NCBI GenBank assembly: GCA_949316495.1
Contig: OX439007.1
Location: 11,629,479-11,693,478 of the forward strand
From: Amphiduros pacificus
Taxonomy: Eukaryota; Annelida; Polychaeta; Phyllodocida; Hesionidae
Direction of reading: 5' to 3'
Length of the DNA stretch: 64,000 nt
The notes beneath the pieces were generated by a model. The model saw only the letters and a list, made by a program, of their open reading frames with translations, made no database searches and was not told where the DNA came from. Position 1 is the stretch's first letter. Every line of letters starts with the position of its first letter. Below are positions 11,884 to 24,600 of this stretch, one piece after another. Made by a program: the position numbers and the translations under genes.

Positions 11884-12511
11884 TTATTGTATTGGTTTTG
11901 TCAGGGTGAGGGCAGTGGGGCATATATCTTTCAGGAAGTCATCACTGTGCCATCTAACCAGGAGGTGGAGGTGGGTGTCTGATACTCCCTGGGAGGCTGC
12001 TATTGTGGCTTGGCCTAGGGTTGAGAAGAGGGTTGCGTCCATGACCACGCTGCGAAGGGTTTTAGTAGGGACTTTTTGCGACCGCTCGGCTTGTGATAGG
12101 TTTGCCCTGGCTTGTAATGTATACTGGCCTTTGTAAATTGGGTCTGCCATCTTCCTGAACTGAGCCTTCAGTGTAGTACACTGTTGCACCTGGGGGCCTA
12201 ACAATATCTATGGATGCACGAGCCTGTCTGAGCATGTCTGACCTATCTAGGTCTGATTTCTTGCTGACCATAGGCATGTATGTAATGCTATACGGGAGTG
12301 GCTTCCAGGGTGGAGGGATGACATAGTTGGAGGCTGGAGTGTCTGCACCTTTGTGTAATACTAGTCCATCTCTAAACCCTAGCACTAGGGAAGCAGCCTT
12401 GGTGGCCCAGTGATTTCTCCTGGAGGGCATTTTGCCACCATCACCGAGGGCTATCTCGGTGGGCTTTGTTTTGTATGACCTCAACCATCTGTAATGCACT
12501 ACCTGAGGCAA
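11884..12511 (-). pseudogene. LINE C-terminal part, RNase H-like
   Basis: Contains ATVYYTEGSVQEDGR, like the T-D-G-S start of an RNase H domain, with D replaced by E, then out-of-frame remnants to HLHLLVRWHSDDFLKDICP and a TAA stop at 11884-11886. Assignment is weak because the rest of the domain is scrambled. Confidence 0.5.
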
Positions 12512-13341
12512 ATGCTAACAGTGGTGTGACATGGTCTATTAGGCTACGCGTAGTGGCTAAATAGTTGAGTCTGAGAATCTCACTTTTGGGGCCTATCTTG
12601 ATGGAAGAAAGGGCTCTCATGACGTCTATTCTCTTTTGGCATCTTTCCTTGAGGTAATTGAGGACCTGACAGTGCATGTTAAAGGCACTATCTATCCACA
12701 CTCCCAGATACCGATACACAGGGACCCAATCCAGGGCATGGCCCTGTATTTGGAGCTGTGAGCTGGGTGTGTTCATTTTAATGCACATTGCTTTTGTTTT
12801 GGAGGCAGATATTTTGAGCCCTAAGTTTGTGCATTCTCTAGATAGGATGTCTTACGAGTTCTGAGCTTTGAGGTTCAATCCCTTACCTGTGACTGTCAAT
12901 ACCAAGTCGTCAGCATAGCAAAGCAGCTGTACACCTGGGGGGAATTTGAGGGAGACTAATCTGCTCATGAGGATGTTAAATAACGTGGGGGACAGGACAC
13001 CACCTTGGGCGTGCCGTTCTTGTGAGCGTGATAAGCAATGCTTTGACCTGTCATGATGATGGAAAGCAGTGTGGCTATACTATGGGTGGTGCTGACTGCC
13101 TTAATGTACCCGAAGATGTTGTGGGCCCTAGTTCATACAGCAGCTGGTTTAGTACTAATCTCTCCATTGTTTTGCATATGCAACTCGTGAGTGAGATTGG
13201 CCTAGGTTTGGTGGGTTCTTTTGGCTTGGGGATGGGCTGTATGTCAACAAGCTTCCACTTTGACGGGAGCTGGCCAGCATGATATGAGGCATTTATGAGA
13301 TCTAATATCATTTGCCCAGCTGTGCCTGCGTTGCTGATCAT
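12441..13341 (-). pseudogene. LINE reverse transcriptase domain
   Basis: Visible blocks are LPSKWKLVDIQPIPKPKE with RPISLTSCICKTMERLV (13120-13280), then HAQGGVLSPTLFNILMSRL and VQLLCYADDLVLTV with the YADD active site (12890-13015), then the thumb-like RYLGVWIDSAFNMHCQVLNY (about 12640-12720). The pieces lie in more than one frame. Confidence 0.88.
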
Positions 13342-13874
13342 ACTGTACGTGATCTTATCTGAACCTGTGGCAATGTCTCTACCTTTCTTCCTGGCATTGA
13401 AAGGTTCTTGTATTGTGAAGATAATGCCTGCTCTGTGTGTTGCCTAGCAAGCTTCACTTATGATTTTATCCCTGCCACTAAGCAATTCGTTTTGTTTGAG
13501 CCTAATGCTTCATGACAGATTTTCTGACGAGGCCCTGCTGGCAAACATGGCTGCAAGTCTTTCTGACTCCATTGTGGGATTGGGATGGTCTGGAATGGGC
13601 GAGATTTTCTTGCCACTAGATATTTTCAATTTCTTGCAGAGCTCAGTGAGAGATGTGTTCTCGTTGAAAGATTCGCACCACTCTTCCCATTTACTACGCA
13701 TGGCACCCCTGCAGATCTCCTGCAGGTGTTTGCTAACCTCCCTGAGCATTTGCCTATTGTGTGGGGTGGGATATTTTCTATATATCTTCCTGGTCCTATT
13801 TAGCCTATTCCTATACTCAGCTATTGTGGGATTATAGTACCAGTGTTTTATATGATGGGTACCTGTTGCTTTCT

Positions 13875-14600
13875 TTAAGCATTAGCCGCTAATGTAAGAG
13901 CCTGTGTGACTGCCTCTGAGTGTTCGTCTATGTCCTGTGGTAGGACAAATTGGTCATACCAGTCAGATATTGTCTTTTGAAAGTTGTCCCAGTCCGCTTT
14001 CCTAACGTTCCTCTTGGGTGGAGGTGGAGGAGGGGGTGGAATGTGTGGAATGTCAAGCAAGAGAGTGGTACCATAGTGATCACTGGTTAGGGTGGGATGT
14101 ACTCCCAATTTACCAAGTTGGGTAAGGGCTGCTGACACGAAGGTAAGGTCTAAACAGTGTCCTGTAATGTGAGTGGGTGTTCCATCATTTAGCAGGGACA
14201 ATTCATCAGTGTCATTGAGGAGGGCATTGATGTGATGGCCATTATGATTGTAATATTTGGAATACAAAATGGGGTGATGGGCATTGAAATCACCTAACAC
14301 AGCAATGGATTGTGAGCTTGCAACTCTTGCCAGTTCGGTGAGATCTATTTTGCCCTGGTGGAATGGGTTGGGATTGGAGTATATATTGTATATAAGGACA
14401 GGACCTGTGGAGAGGGTGATCTCTATGGCTAACACTTCTATACCTGTCCCACAGTTAAGAGGATCTGGATCATCTTTTTGGATGGAATTTTGTTCCTAAC
14501 ATATATTGCGAGACCTTTCCTATTATTTTCACTTTTTTTCAGTGTAAGGTGTGTATCCATTGATTTTGGGGGGAGAATCTTTCTTGTCTAAGGTTTCCTG
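13875..14600 (-). pseudogene. LINE APE-type endonuclease domain
   Basis: Shows KDSPPKINGY, then EVLAIEITLSTGPVLIYNIY, the catalytic-type LGDFNAHHP, and LTSDHYGTT, all hallmarks of AP-like endonucleases that nick target DNA. The upstream part has frame damage; 13875-14435 is still open. Confidence 0.85.
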
Positions 14601-16306
14601 GAGGGTAATGATGTCTGGATCATCTGTCCCAATGCAGGCTTTGAGGGTGGCAAAATTTCTACGAGGAGATTTACTATTGATTTAGACATGTCTCTGGTCT
14701 CTTGAGTAACAATGGTTAACTGTGAAAGGGCCTGAACCAGGGATGCATTCTCAGTAATAACGGGAACCACACACAGCGGTAAAGGATTGTGTGCAGCTGA
14801 TGATGTGGGAGGGATGCTTTGAGTCAGTGGAACGTCAGTCCTATCATTTTCTGGTAAGGGAGAGTCAGATGTCGGGAGGGAAACTATCATTTTGCTGGGC
14901 CCTGGGGTGGGTTCAGGGGTGGGGGTCGGGTTCACACGAGTGTTCACAGTTGGGGGGTTCTTCATTTTGGGTTGGGATGGGTGAAGGACCTGCTGGCCTG
15001 GCTTGGCCTTTTTGGTTGGCCATTGGGCAGGCTTGGGGGCAGGCTGGGAAGCAGGGGGTGCTGTCCTAGGAGGACGGCGGGTGGGAATGGTCATCAGGGG
15101 GCGCACTTGTTGAGGTTTTGGCTTGTTTTGCGCATAAATTCTGTTTAACCTCTCAGGACATCTTTTGTTCCAAGCATGATGCTTTTTGTGACAGTTTGGA
15201 CATCAAGGAGCAACCTGTTCTTTATTTCTGAATTTGACAAGGCACTGTTCGGTGTCATGTTTTTTGCTACAGATGCCACAGACTGCTGACTTTCTACAGA
15301 AGATAGCAGGGAGGACCACCTTCGAAAGTGATTTCAACTTTTAAAGTGGGCCTATCTTTGAAAGTGTATCTTTTTACGTGAAGTATGTTGGGAAGGTCAA
15401 GGAAAGCATCAGTGGATATATATATATATGGGAACTCTCAGTGCTACTGCCTTAGTGGGCTTCGTGTTGGGATTCAATTCAGTTACATTGATAGCTTTGC
15501 CTGTAGGCCAGGCCTAGTGTCATCCAAGGCTTTGCTCAATTGATATGTGTTAGAGATATTACCAGTGTTTAGCTTGAACTTGGGAAGGGAGCTGGCAGAG
15601 GGAGTCTTTGTTGTTTTACGAGTAGGGGTAGGTTTTGGCACAGTTCATGTGGCTGGGTGGGGGGTGGAGGTTGTGGTCTTGGCAGGGGTCTTGGAAGGAG
15701 TCTTTTTTCTGTATCAATAACAAGTTCTGGATGGGCAATGACAAGAGGGGTGGAGGACTTGGTGTGTGGGGATTTGTTAGCAGTCATGTGGGGAAACTCT
15801 ATCTCAGAAAGGTCATCTGTGGTAACTGTTGTTCCTGGGGTAAGTGAGAGTGATTTGGACCTCACTGTTCTGACTGAGGAAACCTCATCAAAATCTTAGT
15901 CTACCTCATCATAAGCAGCTACTGCATTACAATTAGGGATCAGTCTTTCAAAATGTAGGGCCTTTTTGGGCTGCTTGGCTTTTTTACGTGTTTTTGGCAA
16001 CTGCCAAAATCCAGACATTTCCTCTTCTGAAGAGGACGAGAAGTCTGCTATCCTTTTCAGTGGTGTCTGAGTGGGAGGGGCAAGCTGAACTAATTTCATC
16101 TTTGGGGGGGAGATAGTAAGTGAATGGTATGGGCTTTTCTTAGCCTGTGGCGGGGTTGTTTCTACTGCAGGCAGTTCAGTGGGTTTGTCCTGAGAAGGAC
16201 TAGCCCTCAGAACTGTCATCATGGCCTTCTCTGGGATAGAGGAGGACTTCTGCAGTAAAATGAGGTTAGGTGAAGTGGGTGAGGGGGGAATGCTAGTTAT
16301 TTCCAT
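14588..16306 (-). pseudogene. LINE ORF1 (gag-like, zinc knuckles), broken
   Basis: Begins at an ATG at 16306 (MEITSIPPSPTSPNL) with a Ser/Pro-rich, basic region (KTRKKAKQPKK). About 15170-15300 encodes two zinc knuckles, CGICSKKHDTEQC and CPNCHKKHHAWNKRC, then a Pro/Lys-rich tail (about 14588-15106). An in-frame TGA at 15203-15205 separates the knuckles, and several frame changes occur. The product would bind the element's RNA. Confidence 0.75.
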
Positions 16307-16320
16307 GTTTGGTCTGTGTG

Positions 16321-16445
16321 TTGGTGTGAAAAACTTGGGATAAATGGGGTCAATTGCCTAGTGTTGCGTGTTCACTGAGTGGGTGTGAAAAACTTCCAAG
16401 TTTGATTGAATGGGGTCAATTGCCTAGTGTTGCATGTTCACTGAG
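16321..16445. repeat. two direct copies of a ~60-bp motif in the LINE 5' region
   Basis: GGTGTGAAAAACTT, then AATGGGGTCAATTGCCTAG and TGTTCACTGAG occur twice, about 60 bp apart, just upstream of the LINE ORF1. It could be a short 5' UTR promoter-type repeat. Confidence 0.75.
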
Positions 16446-17282
16446 CCATGACTAATGGCTTGAAATAATCAAGTCACCAGTTCCAGCCATTCTGCCTATA
16501 TACCTATATGAACTGCCTATTTCTACTATGAATGTGTGTAAATCTGCCTAATTCTATCCTAAAATAAGTGTGTATAGATCATGGCTATTAGTTCAACAAT
16601 CCCGCAAATAGAAAAGGCACGGTCAGAATACAACCTTTTCTACCTTCAGGGGTTCGTGGTGTGTTTGTTAGTGCATACTTATACATGAAAACCAAAAAAT
16701 ATTGAACAAAGTTCAATTATTGAATGATAGTGAATATACCTCAAGCAGGGGTTAAGGCACTGCCTCCCACGCTCAAGGCGTGTGCAGGGAAGGCGAGGGA
16801 AGGCCAGTGCTCACAAGAAGCTGAGTGCTAGCCAATGTTTTGTGTTCTGTGGTGTGTAGTCTCCCAGCTACACGATTTAGTGTGGAGTGGTCCCCAGGAA
16901 GGGCAAAGCAGGGATTTGATGTCCCTCAAACACTTCTGGGCCCCTTGTCTGGCCAGTATACAGTCGAGTCGATGAGAGGTGAGATGCCTTCAGGTGTGGT
17001 CTGGTCGTTAGATCCCTGGCTGGAACGCGCTGAGTGTCAATTCTGGCCCCTTAAGTAGGTGCATGTCTGGATCCATAATGAATCTGACCCATACTGCTCA
17101 TCCCCGATTGGTGCTTTGATCCTCTCTGCATCAGTGGTCATCTGGAGTATGAGGTGATCGGAGAGCATGCGTAATGTCACTCATATGCGTCATCTATATT
17201 GTCTGATATTGTTTATGAAATGTCTATGTGTTTGGGGTTCTCACACATGATCAATCTGTGTTCCACAATATACCACTGTCCT

Positions 17283-17593
17283 GACCTTGGTGGCCACGGG
17301 CCATGGTGCAGTTGGTTAGAGAGCCAGCTTATTAGCACCAGCTCCTCTGTGGTGATCCAAATGTCTTGGGTTCAATCCCCGACCATGCCTAGATTGATCT
17401 TGTAATACAATTTCACACATGTGCTGAGGCCCATGCCATAGGGTTAATCCGTTGTCCTTGTAATGACTGGGTGGCTTGTCATGTCAAGGACCTGTGACAT
17501 GACAATTCAGTGAGCACTATATCTGCTACAAGTCAGTCTCATCAAGAAATGACTGAAATAATGTTGAAAGTGATGTAAAACCCCAAACAAACA
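17283..17593 (+). mobile_element. tRNA-derived SINE, family A
   Basis: A polymerase III A box (TGGTGCAGTTGGTTAGA) and B box (GGTTCAATCCC) form a tRNA-like head. A conserved body (TGACATGACAATTCAGTGAG, then CACTATATCTGCTACAAGT) and tail (GATGTAAAACCCCAAACAAA) follow. The same family occurs at 38373-38690 and, reversed and truncated, at 36326-36475. Confidence 0.93.
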
Positions 17594-18064
17594 AACTGAC
17601 CTTGGCACACTTCCCTCATTACAGCTGATAATCATGAACCTTGTGACAATAATTCAAGAAGCAAATATCAAATTATCCTGCAGTAATACTGAGCTATCAA
17701 ACAGCTTGTTTTAAGCAGGCATGTGAATGTTAATATTTTCATAAGTATGGACAACGTCTATGCTAAGAATATTTATAAATATATTCTTATGTATTATTTT
17801 TCGGAAAACAATATAATTATTTTTATTTAATTATCTCTCAGTAGGGTTAAATATGCCCTAGCTAAGACATTTAGAAATTAGGCAATGGATGAATATTTAT
17901 TTGAATGCTTTAAACGACGACGATTAAAATTAAGAGATTGAGCTCCACACTACTATTTCATTATTTCAATTTCCAAGTTTACATTTTCCAATTTCCTAGC
18001 TAGGTTAAATATGCCACACTAATATATTTAGAAATTCAAAAGGGGTTGAATATTTATTTGAGGG
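17594..18064. other. AT-rich spacer
   Basis: No gene, RNA or clear repeat recognised. A phrase (GTTAAATATGCC with TTTAGAAATT) recurs at about 17848 and 18004, suggesting an old local duplication. Confidence 0.5.
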
Positions 18065-18665
18065 TTAAAATAACAGCGTTTCAGATGCCCCGCCAATATA
18101 CTGTATAGCAAGGGATTTAGTGTCCACAATACAATTAATTATTACACTTTCATTCTGTACTTTCCATATCAATAATATTATCTTAAAATCTATTCTTGCC
18201 TTCACCAGCAGCCAATGTAATTCCATCAGCTTGCCAGTGATGTGGTCATTCTGCTTTCTCATTTTTCCCACTACCCTGGCTACAGTTCTGAATTTTTTTG
18301 CAATTTGGTTATTTCACATTTAGGCATTCCTGCTAACAAGAAGTTATCATAGTCCAGAGTCGATGCCCGGGAGTCGATGTAACAAATAAATGTGCCAGGG
18401 TATTTGCAGTTTTTTTTAATCTATACATTTTCTAATTTATGAAAAAGCTATTTTTACACATTTTCATGTCTTTTTTTGTTGCCTCATGGTAAATTCTTGA
18501 TCAAAGATAACACTTATGTCTTTGACTATATCAGATCTTGATATTTTTTCATCACAAACCTAGAGTTCTGATGGAATTTCTCAATTTTTTAAATTTAAGT
18601 TTTTTCCACAAATGATCAATTCAGTCTGACCATCGTTTATCTTCATATTTGATATTAAAAGATGT
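18065..18665 (-). mobile_element. CR1/L2-like LINE fragment, RT C-terminal end
   Basis: On the minus strand, KINDGQTELIICGKN, then SDIVKDISVIFDQEFTM and finally KLMELHWLLVKARIDFKIIL match the end of CR1/L2-type reverse transcriptases. Several stops interrupt it. The fragment at 39437-39925 appears to be from a related element. Confidence 0.8.
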
Positions 18666-19523
18666 TAACATGTTTATCGCATTTATAACACACTGACAGT
18701 TCAATGCACATCATCAGACAAACAACTACCATTTTGTGTGTGTATAGCTTACATCTTGACACTTGTGGGTCAAGACAAAGAAATTAGGAAAGTGAGAGAA
18801 ACTAATTAGTTTATTCTGACTTGGTCTTACTAAATGCAATTAGTGCTGTTAAGTTTGATGTGTCTGAGGATGAACCTCTAAAACACATATATTCATGATA
18901 TTAATATTCTTGACCTGCGGCCAGTGGTTGCCGCAAATTTGGGTAATGGAGGCAGAGGTAGATTGAAGATCGACTACCACTGTGTATCAGAATATTGGTA
19001 GCCTGTAACTCATGAATATTCATAACCACCTCAGGATATTTATGCTCTCTCAACCCCTTGATTTGAGGAAGTGACCTAAATGTATTAAAATATCAAAATC
19101 GCAATTTATATTTATATATCTTAACTGTTTCTATAACCAATGAAACTTTTTGTGCTTTGAGTCAGTGTAAATAATGCATTATATCATTTTATCCATTACT
19201 ATTCACATAAGCATGAACATTTGGATGTGTGTACCTGTGGGGGATAAAATTAGTGTTCCATCTGACTGATAAAAAAATGGATATGATTCGGAAAAAGAAA
19301 GAATAAATAATGGTTTGTCCCTAAGAGCCCATGGAACACATGATATTATCAGAACAATAATGAGTCCTTAAATTTATAATCTAATTCTACATGATTAATT
19401 AATTTACAAACATCCTCAATTTCAAAATAACCTGTATTATTGAAGAAAAAACTTTGAGCATTGTTTCAGCCAATCTTTTGTCACTTTATAACCCATGTAC
19501 TTGTAACCCATGTACTTGTTTTA
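18666..19523. other. AT-rich spacer
   Basis: No coding signal. Around 18885-19025 imperfect inverted pieces (TATTCATGA with TCATGAATA, TAATATTC with GAATATT) hint at a small inverted-repeat element but are too weak to call. Confidence 0.4.
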
Positions 19524-19735
19524 CCCAATAAATAAAAATATTATTAATAATAATGATAATAATATGAATATGGATAATATGAATATGAATAAAAATAATA
19601 ATAATATGAATAATGATAATAATATGAATAATATGAATAATAATAAAAACAATAATTATAATAATAATGTGAATAATAATATAATTCATAATATGAAGAA
19701 TAATAATATGAATAATAATAAGAATAATATTCAAT
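19524..19735. repeat. AAT/ATG-rich simple repeat
   Basis: Irregular run of ATAAT and ATGAAT words. It creates long Asn/Met, Ile or Tyr-only open frames on both strands that are not genes. Confidence 0.95.
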
Positions 19736-20004
19736 AATGTTGAGTCTCTCTAGAATGGTTGAACTCATTCGGATGAACAACGTTCTAAAAATAATACATC
19801 CATAACAATCTCCTGATAAAGTGCAACCCAGTATCTGACCAATCACAGAAAAAGATTATAAAAAAGCGTAACTTCACATCTTAGGGCTCCTTTGGCCTCT
19901 AAATCTTCTTCTTTTTTAATTTTCTTTTTCTTTTTAAAGGTTGATATCAATGTTAATCAATGTGTGGCCAGATAGATATTTTGAAGGAACTTATTGCCTC
20001 CTTT

Positions 20005-20700
20005 AAGGGTATTTATGGGTGTTGGTAATGAGTGTCTTCTAGTTGCAGATTTTCTGAGGGAACTTCTTTCGTTTTACTGTGATCCTCGAGAAACAGATTT
20101 TCTATTTTTCAAAAAACTTTAGAAAATGAGATAGTACTGTAAACCAATTATGTACATTCATATAAAAAAACAAAAAAAACACAACTCATAATCAAGTATT
20201 TTGATTACATGTATACCTTGACTTACTTGTTAGCTGTTAAGAAAAATTATGGCGAAAAAAAACAATTTAAAAAAAAAATTCAAAAAAAAATATTATCTCA
20301 CTTCACATATCTGATTGCCAAACTTCCAAATTATGCCAAAAAAATTGGTTTCACGAGGATTGTAGAATTTTCTTCCCAATGAAATGAAATAAACATAGCT
20401 AAAAACAAGCCTACTCCGGTTGTTTAATCTGCAGAACTCATTTGTTTGTCTTTATTTCTTATAAAACTTTCAACAAGGAAAATTAGGACAAAAATCTTAT
20501 TTTGAAAGAAATATACTGAAATCATGCCTTATAATTCAAATATTGCAGTGTTTAGATATTGAGTAATGTCATTATTGCTTTTAGTTTGATAGGAAATGTT
20601 TTTTAACACTAAATGTAACAATTCCCATAATATACAGTCTTTTGGTTATTTTCTCCTCTGCCATTAAGGGCACTCATTGAAAAGACCCATAAATACCCTT
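20005..20700. mobile_element. 0.7-kb non-autonomous element with 16-bp perfect inverted ends
   Basis: AAGGGTATTTATGGGT at 20005-20020 has its exact reverse complement at 20685-20700. The next about 20 bases also match imperfectly (AATGAGTG on both sides). The interior is AT-rich with no coding frame, which fits a MITE-like DNA transposon derivative. Target-site duplication is unclear. Confidence 0.7.
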
Positions 20701-21655
20701 TTACCCTTCATGTTCATCTCTATAGGCTTTAAACACTTAAAGCAAACTGGATCCTAGATTCTGTGCCATAAAATCTATTGCATTCATATTGAAAATACAA
20801 GTAGGAAATTTTCTTGTTCCTTTAAAAATATACATCCACAAACTACAAACTTGCAAAATGCTTTGCAGAATATTTCACCTGAAATTTGTCATATTTATCA
20901 AAAGTTCATCTTAATAACAAGGAATATTTATAGATTTGTCTACTTTTTTCAATAACAGTGAAATAATTGATATGTATATTGCAAATGTTGATTGACAAAT
21001 ATCATTGTTCTTCTCTGAATAATAGCATTTTATTTCTCAGCAGTATTCCAATAGTATTATAAGTTATATTCACAAATGAAATATCTTTTCGAAGTGGACC
21101 TTTCATCCCAAATACCACTGCTTGTCATAGTTACTGACCTCACACCTGTTCTATCTTCACACAGTTGAGCTGCAGATTGTGGGATGTCCTTAATGAAGGT
21201 TGCCTCATCGCCGTTATTCCCCCAAGTGTAAGAGGGATGCTCAATTTGATATCAAACTTAGGTATCAACTATAAAATGGGATAAAAGTTTTATTTTATGT
21301 ACTCAAATTCGCAACTATCAATGTTTAATATGTATCTAACTGAATGCTTGAACTATATTTTACATGTACTGAATTCTGATCCAAATATGCTGTATAGCAA
21401 TCAATGTTTGAGATGTAATCCTTTTGAAAGATATTTTATAAAGTTAAACATCAAATTATCTTTATATTATACTTCAGAATCTGATACCAAATCATAATTA
21501 TATGTCAGAGGACTCAACCATTACACAGAAGGGTTGTTGCTTTTTAACAACATGCCCTTGATGTATAGAAAATAAAAAACACTGTCCACACTGTCATTCA
21601 TGCCATACTCATTTTGGGGAATTAACTTTTGAAACGGATTATAACTGATAATGTC
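20701..21655. other. AT-rich spacer
   Basis: No gene or RNA recognised up to the LTR element. Confidence 0.5.
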
Positions 21656-21659
21656 ATAT

Positions 21660-24600
21660 TGTTACGCAGGGTTTGTATCCCTACTGGTGTATGGGGAATG
21701 TCTCCGTCGTTGGGGAACGTGGACGGGGATCTGACATATGATACTCGCTGGCTGTGAACGGGGCCTTAACCCAGCTACCCTATCTACCTATGTGAGTGAG
21801 GCATGGCCAATGCCCCCCTCTATTTTCCAACAACCCCATCAATTCCAACAACACATATATCAATTCCAACAATTGATTGAAGTGTACTGAAGAAATTTGA
21901 TAAATCAGATCTATCTTATATGTTATATTTATCAAGAAATATGGTTGTATTCTATAAAGGAGAAGAATTTGATCAATTCGAACAAACTATCTGTGTGTGT
22001 CCATCAATTCCAACAATTCCATCTATCCCATGAACCAATATAATTCAATATTGATCATAACTTCAGTAAGTATTCTATGTACAGACCTGTACAGTCCATA
22101 AGCTCTGTACATTTTACTACAGCTATCTGGTCAACCCCATATTTCTAGAAATGAGAAGAATCAGATGTATCTGAACAACTCCATCTTTGGCTACTTCCTA
22201 TAAATTCCAACAATTCTATCAATCCCATCTATAGCATGTCCTGTCCTTCTGTCTTGATAAACTAGAAGAAACCCATCTATTTGAACTTTCCTTACATATA
22301 TTAAACAACCCGCTAATCTATTGATGGTGTTGATGAGGCCCACCTATGGTGAGTTGTGTATTTAATGACTTTATTGTTTCTATCAACCATTTCAATCAGT
22401 CCCCTTGTACTTGTTATAATCAGAATCAGATAAATCAGAACTAATGCATATATGTCTATTTGTAATGTACCCCTTGACTGTTACCATCCTTCATGAACCT
22501 TTTTATGCTGTGGGGGTCTATCAGGAAGGGGGATGAAGCTCAGTCAAATCTACTCCATACATTTATCAGAAAAGCATGAACGACTTAATGGATTCCTTCA
22601 TGTCTGCATGTTTCCCTATAAAAAAATGGGATATGTCTGGACAATACACTCTTAGCATATTTTCTATAAATTTATTTTCATAAATGGTTACCAATGATGT
22701 TAAGTCATGTGAATCATATTCTATCCAATATCTTAGTTGACCAACTCATGTTGCTCAAAAGATCAAGAATGCATTTGTGGAATGATAGTCCTGTCTTCTG
22801 TATGTGTTAATTGGTATTATGTCATGCCACCCAGGGTACCTACATCTACCCTCTGTCCTTCCCTCTGCTCTTACATACATCACCCAACTTGTGCAAATCA
22901 CAGTCTGAATCAACCTGTTATAATGTGTTTGCATTGTTAGTTACATTGTTAGACTTTTCATAATTCATTGTATGATTATCTGGTGGATAGAGTATAACTA
23001 TCCTATTGCCACCAGGCCTTTCTCCCATACCTCACTAGAGGTCTCTCTGAGAATATTGTATTGTATTGTATTGTATTGGTCAATGGTCTGTCAGAGCACT
23101 TTGAGGACTTCAAAGCCTAACAGTGTAAACATTATGTAATAGTAAACACAGGACAGGGTGTTCCTCTGACTATGATGGCACAGATATAATCCCGTCATGT
23201 TAGCTAGAAATCTGCACATCCCTACAGCACTTAAATTGATGTCTGCAGAGTTGTACCTCTTCGGTTTTTGTTCAAATTGATCATGACTGACTAGCTTTAC
23301 TGGATGTTGTCAAGACATAAACTAATGATCCTGGTAATATGTCAGATGTGCAGAGCAGATTTAGAGTCTGTCATCAGCAGGTCAATTGTGTGGCCCTGTA
23401 TGAGGCTCTCTTTGTGGGATGCATTTTAGTATTACATTGACTACAAGAAGTAGTTACCCACATGATTATCTTGCATGGGAAATTTAGACAAAAGCTTGTA
23501 GGTGGATTTATTAAAAGTTAGATGTGTTTTGATTGCCCTCACAGCAGGGTGGTTTCATGCCCCTGTGCCAGCAGAGATGACAATCAGCCCCTTGTCCGAG
23601 ATTATTAACACCTCATGAGGTATTGATATCATGTTAACCCACGTCCACAATTTGCCACATCCAGATATATGTTACAATCAACTCTCACCATCTTTTCTGC
23701 CAACATCCCAGTATAATTTTGTGACAATTAGAATTTTGATGAAAGCATGAAATATCATTATCATTATTCAACTTTTTTCATGGATTTACCATTTTCAAAA
23801 GAAAGAAACTTCAAGATTTATGAAGAGATATGCTAATAATTATTTCTAGGGGTAGTTTTCCAGCAAAGATTTGTATATTGCAAAATACTATGTCAAAGAA
23901 ATAAAGCAAAAATCATCTTGATGAGATGATGTATAACAGTAACATTCTAAGATCAAAATGTGTACAAAATATCACCAAGTGACAAAGCAATCTGATATCA
24001 TGTGGCATCAGTGGAGTGTCCATGGTGGTGGAGCATCTGTCACACCTCGCAACTTGCAAAGAGCCTATATCAATTATATAGGGTCTTTTCTGAATGTGTA
24101 ATCACAATGTTTGACAAGCTGGTGTGCTTGATAACTAATTCTGGGTGATGAACCCTGATGACTTTATTGCCCAATTTAGCCACATGTGTTCTGCAGAATG
24201 TAAGTCAATCCACATTCAATTGATGGGATAGATATACATATTGTTGGAAAGATGGGATTGATGGTGAATTGCTTGGGCCTTTGGCCATGGATGATGTGAG
24301 TTGGGAGGTAATAAGGACTGCAGACACAGAGTATACAATGCACAAGGGTCTCCTTTATTCGGTGCTGTATACACTAGTCTGGCTAGGTTGGCATGGCATG
24401 GCATATGAAATACCTGAATGCATGACACTGACAAAGTCCTGAGGATGCATAAAACACCCAAGTCTATGCAAGTGTGGCTGTCACGATGCTGAGTGTCGTG
24501 GATCTTCTAGGCAAGTGGATTCTGCTCCCTGAGTAGCGATTTCGGGGCCTTTTTAAGGAAAACTGAGCATCTGTGTGAGGGCTGCCTCCGTAGCGTCTTC

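Larger units (their letters stand above)
11870..17060 (-). mobile_element. non-LTR retrotransposon (LINE) with zinc-knuckle ORF1, endonuclease, RT and RNase H-like part; decayed
   Basis: Read on the minus strand, one element runs from a GC-rich 5' region (about 16740-17060) through a proline-rich ORF1 with two zinc knuckles, an APE-type endonuclease, a reverse transcriptase with YADD, and a 3' part with YTEGSVQEDGR, which resembles the start of an RNase H domain. Order and the RNase H hint suggest the I/Nimb group, but that assignment is tentative. Frames change several times and at least one in-frame TGA (15203-15205) lies between the two zinc knuckles, so this copy is dead. Edges are approximate: the 3' end is set just past the TAA at 11884-11886 and the 5' end by the fall in GC content. 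Confidence 0.85.

Noticed and set aside
18885-19025. Small inverted-repeat element
   Set aside because: Inverted pieces are short and imperfectly spaced in AT-rich DNA; could be chance.
19486-19846. Ile-, Tyr- and Asn-rich open frames
   Set aside because: Products of the AAT/ATG simple repeat.
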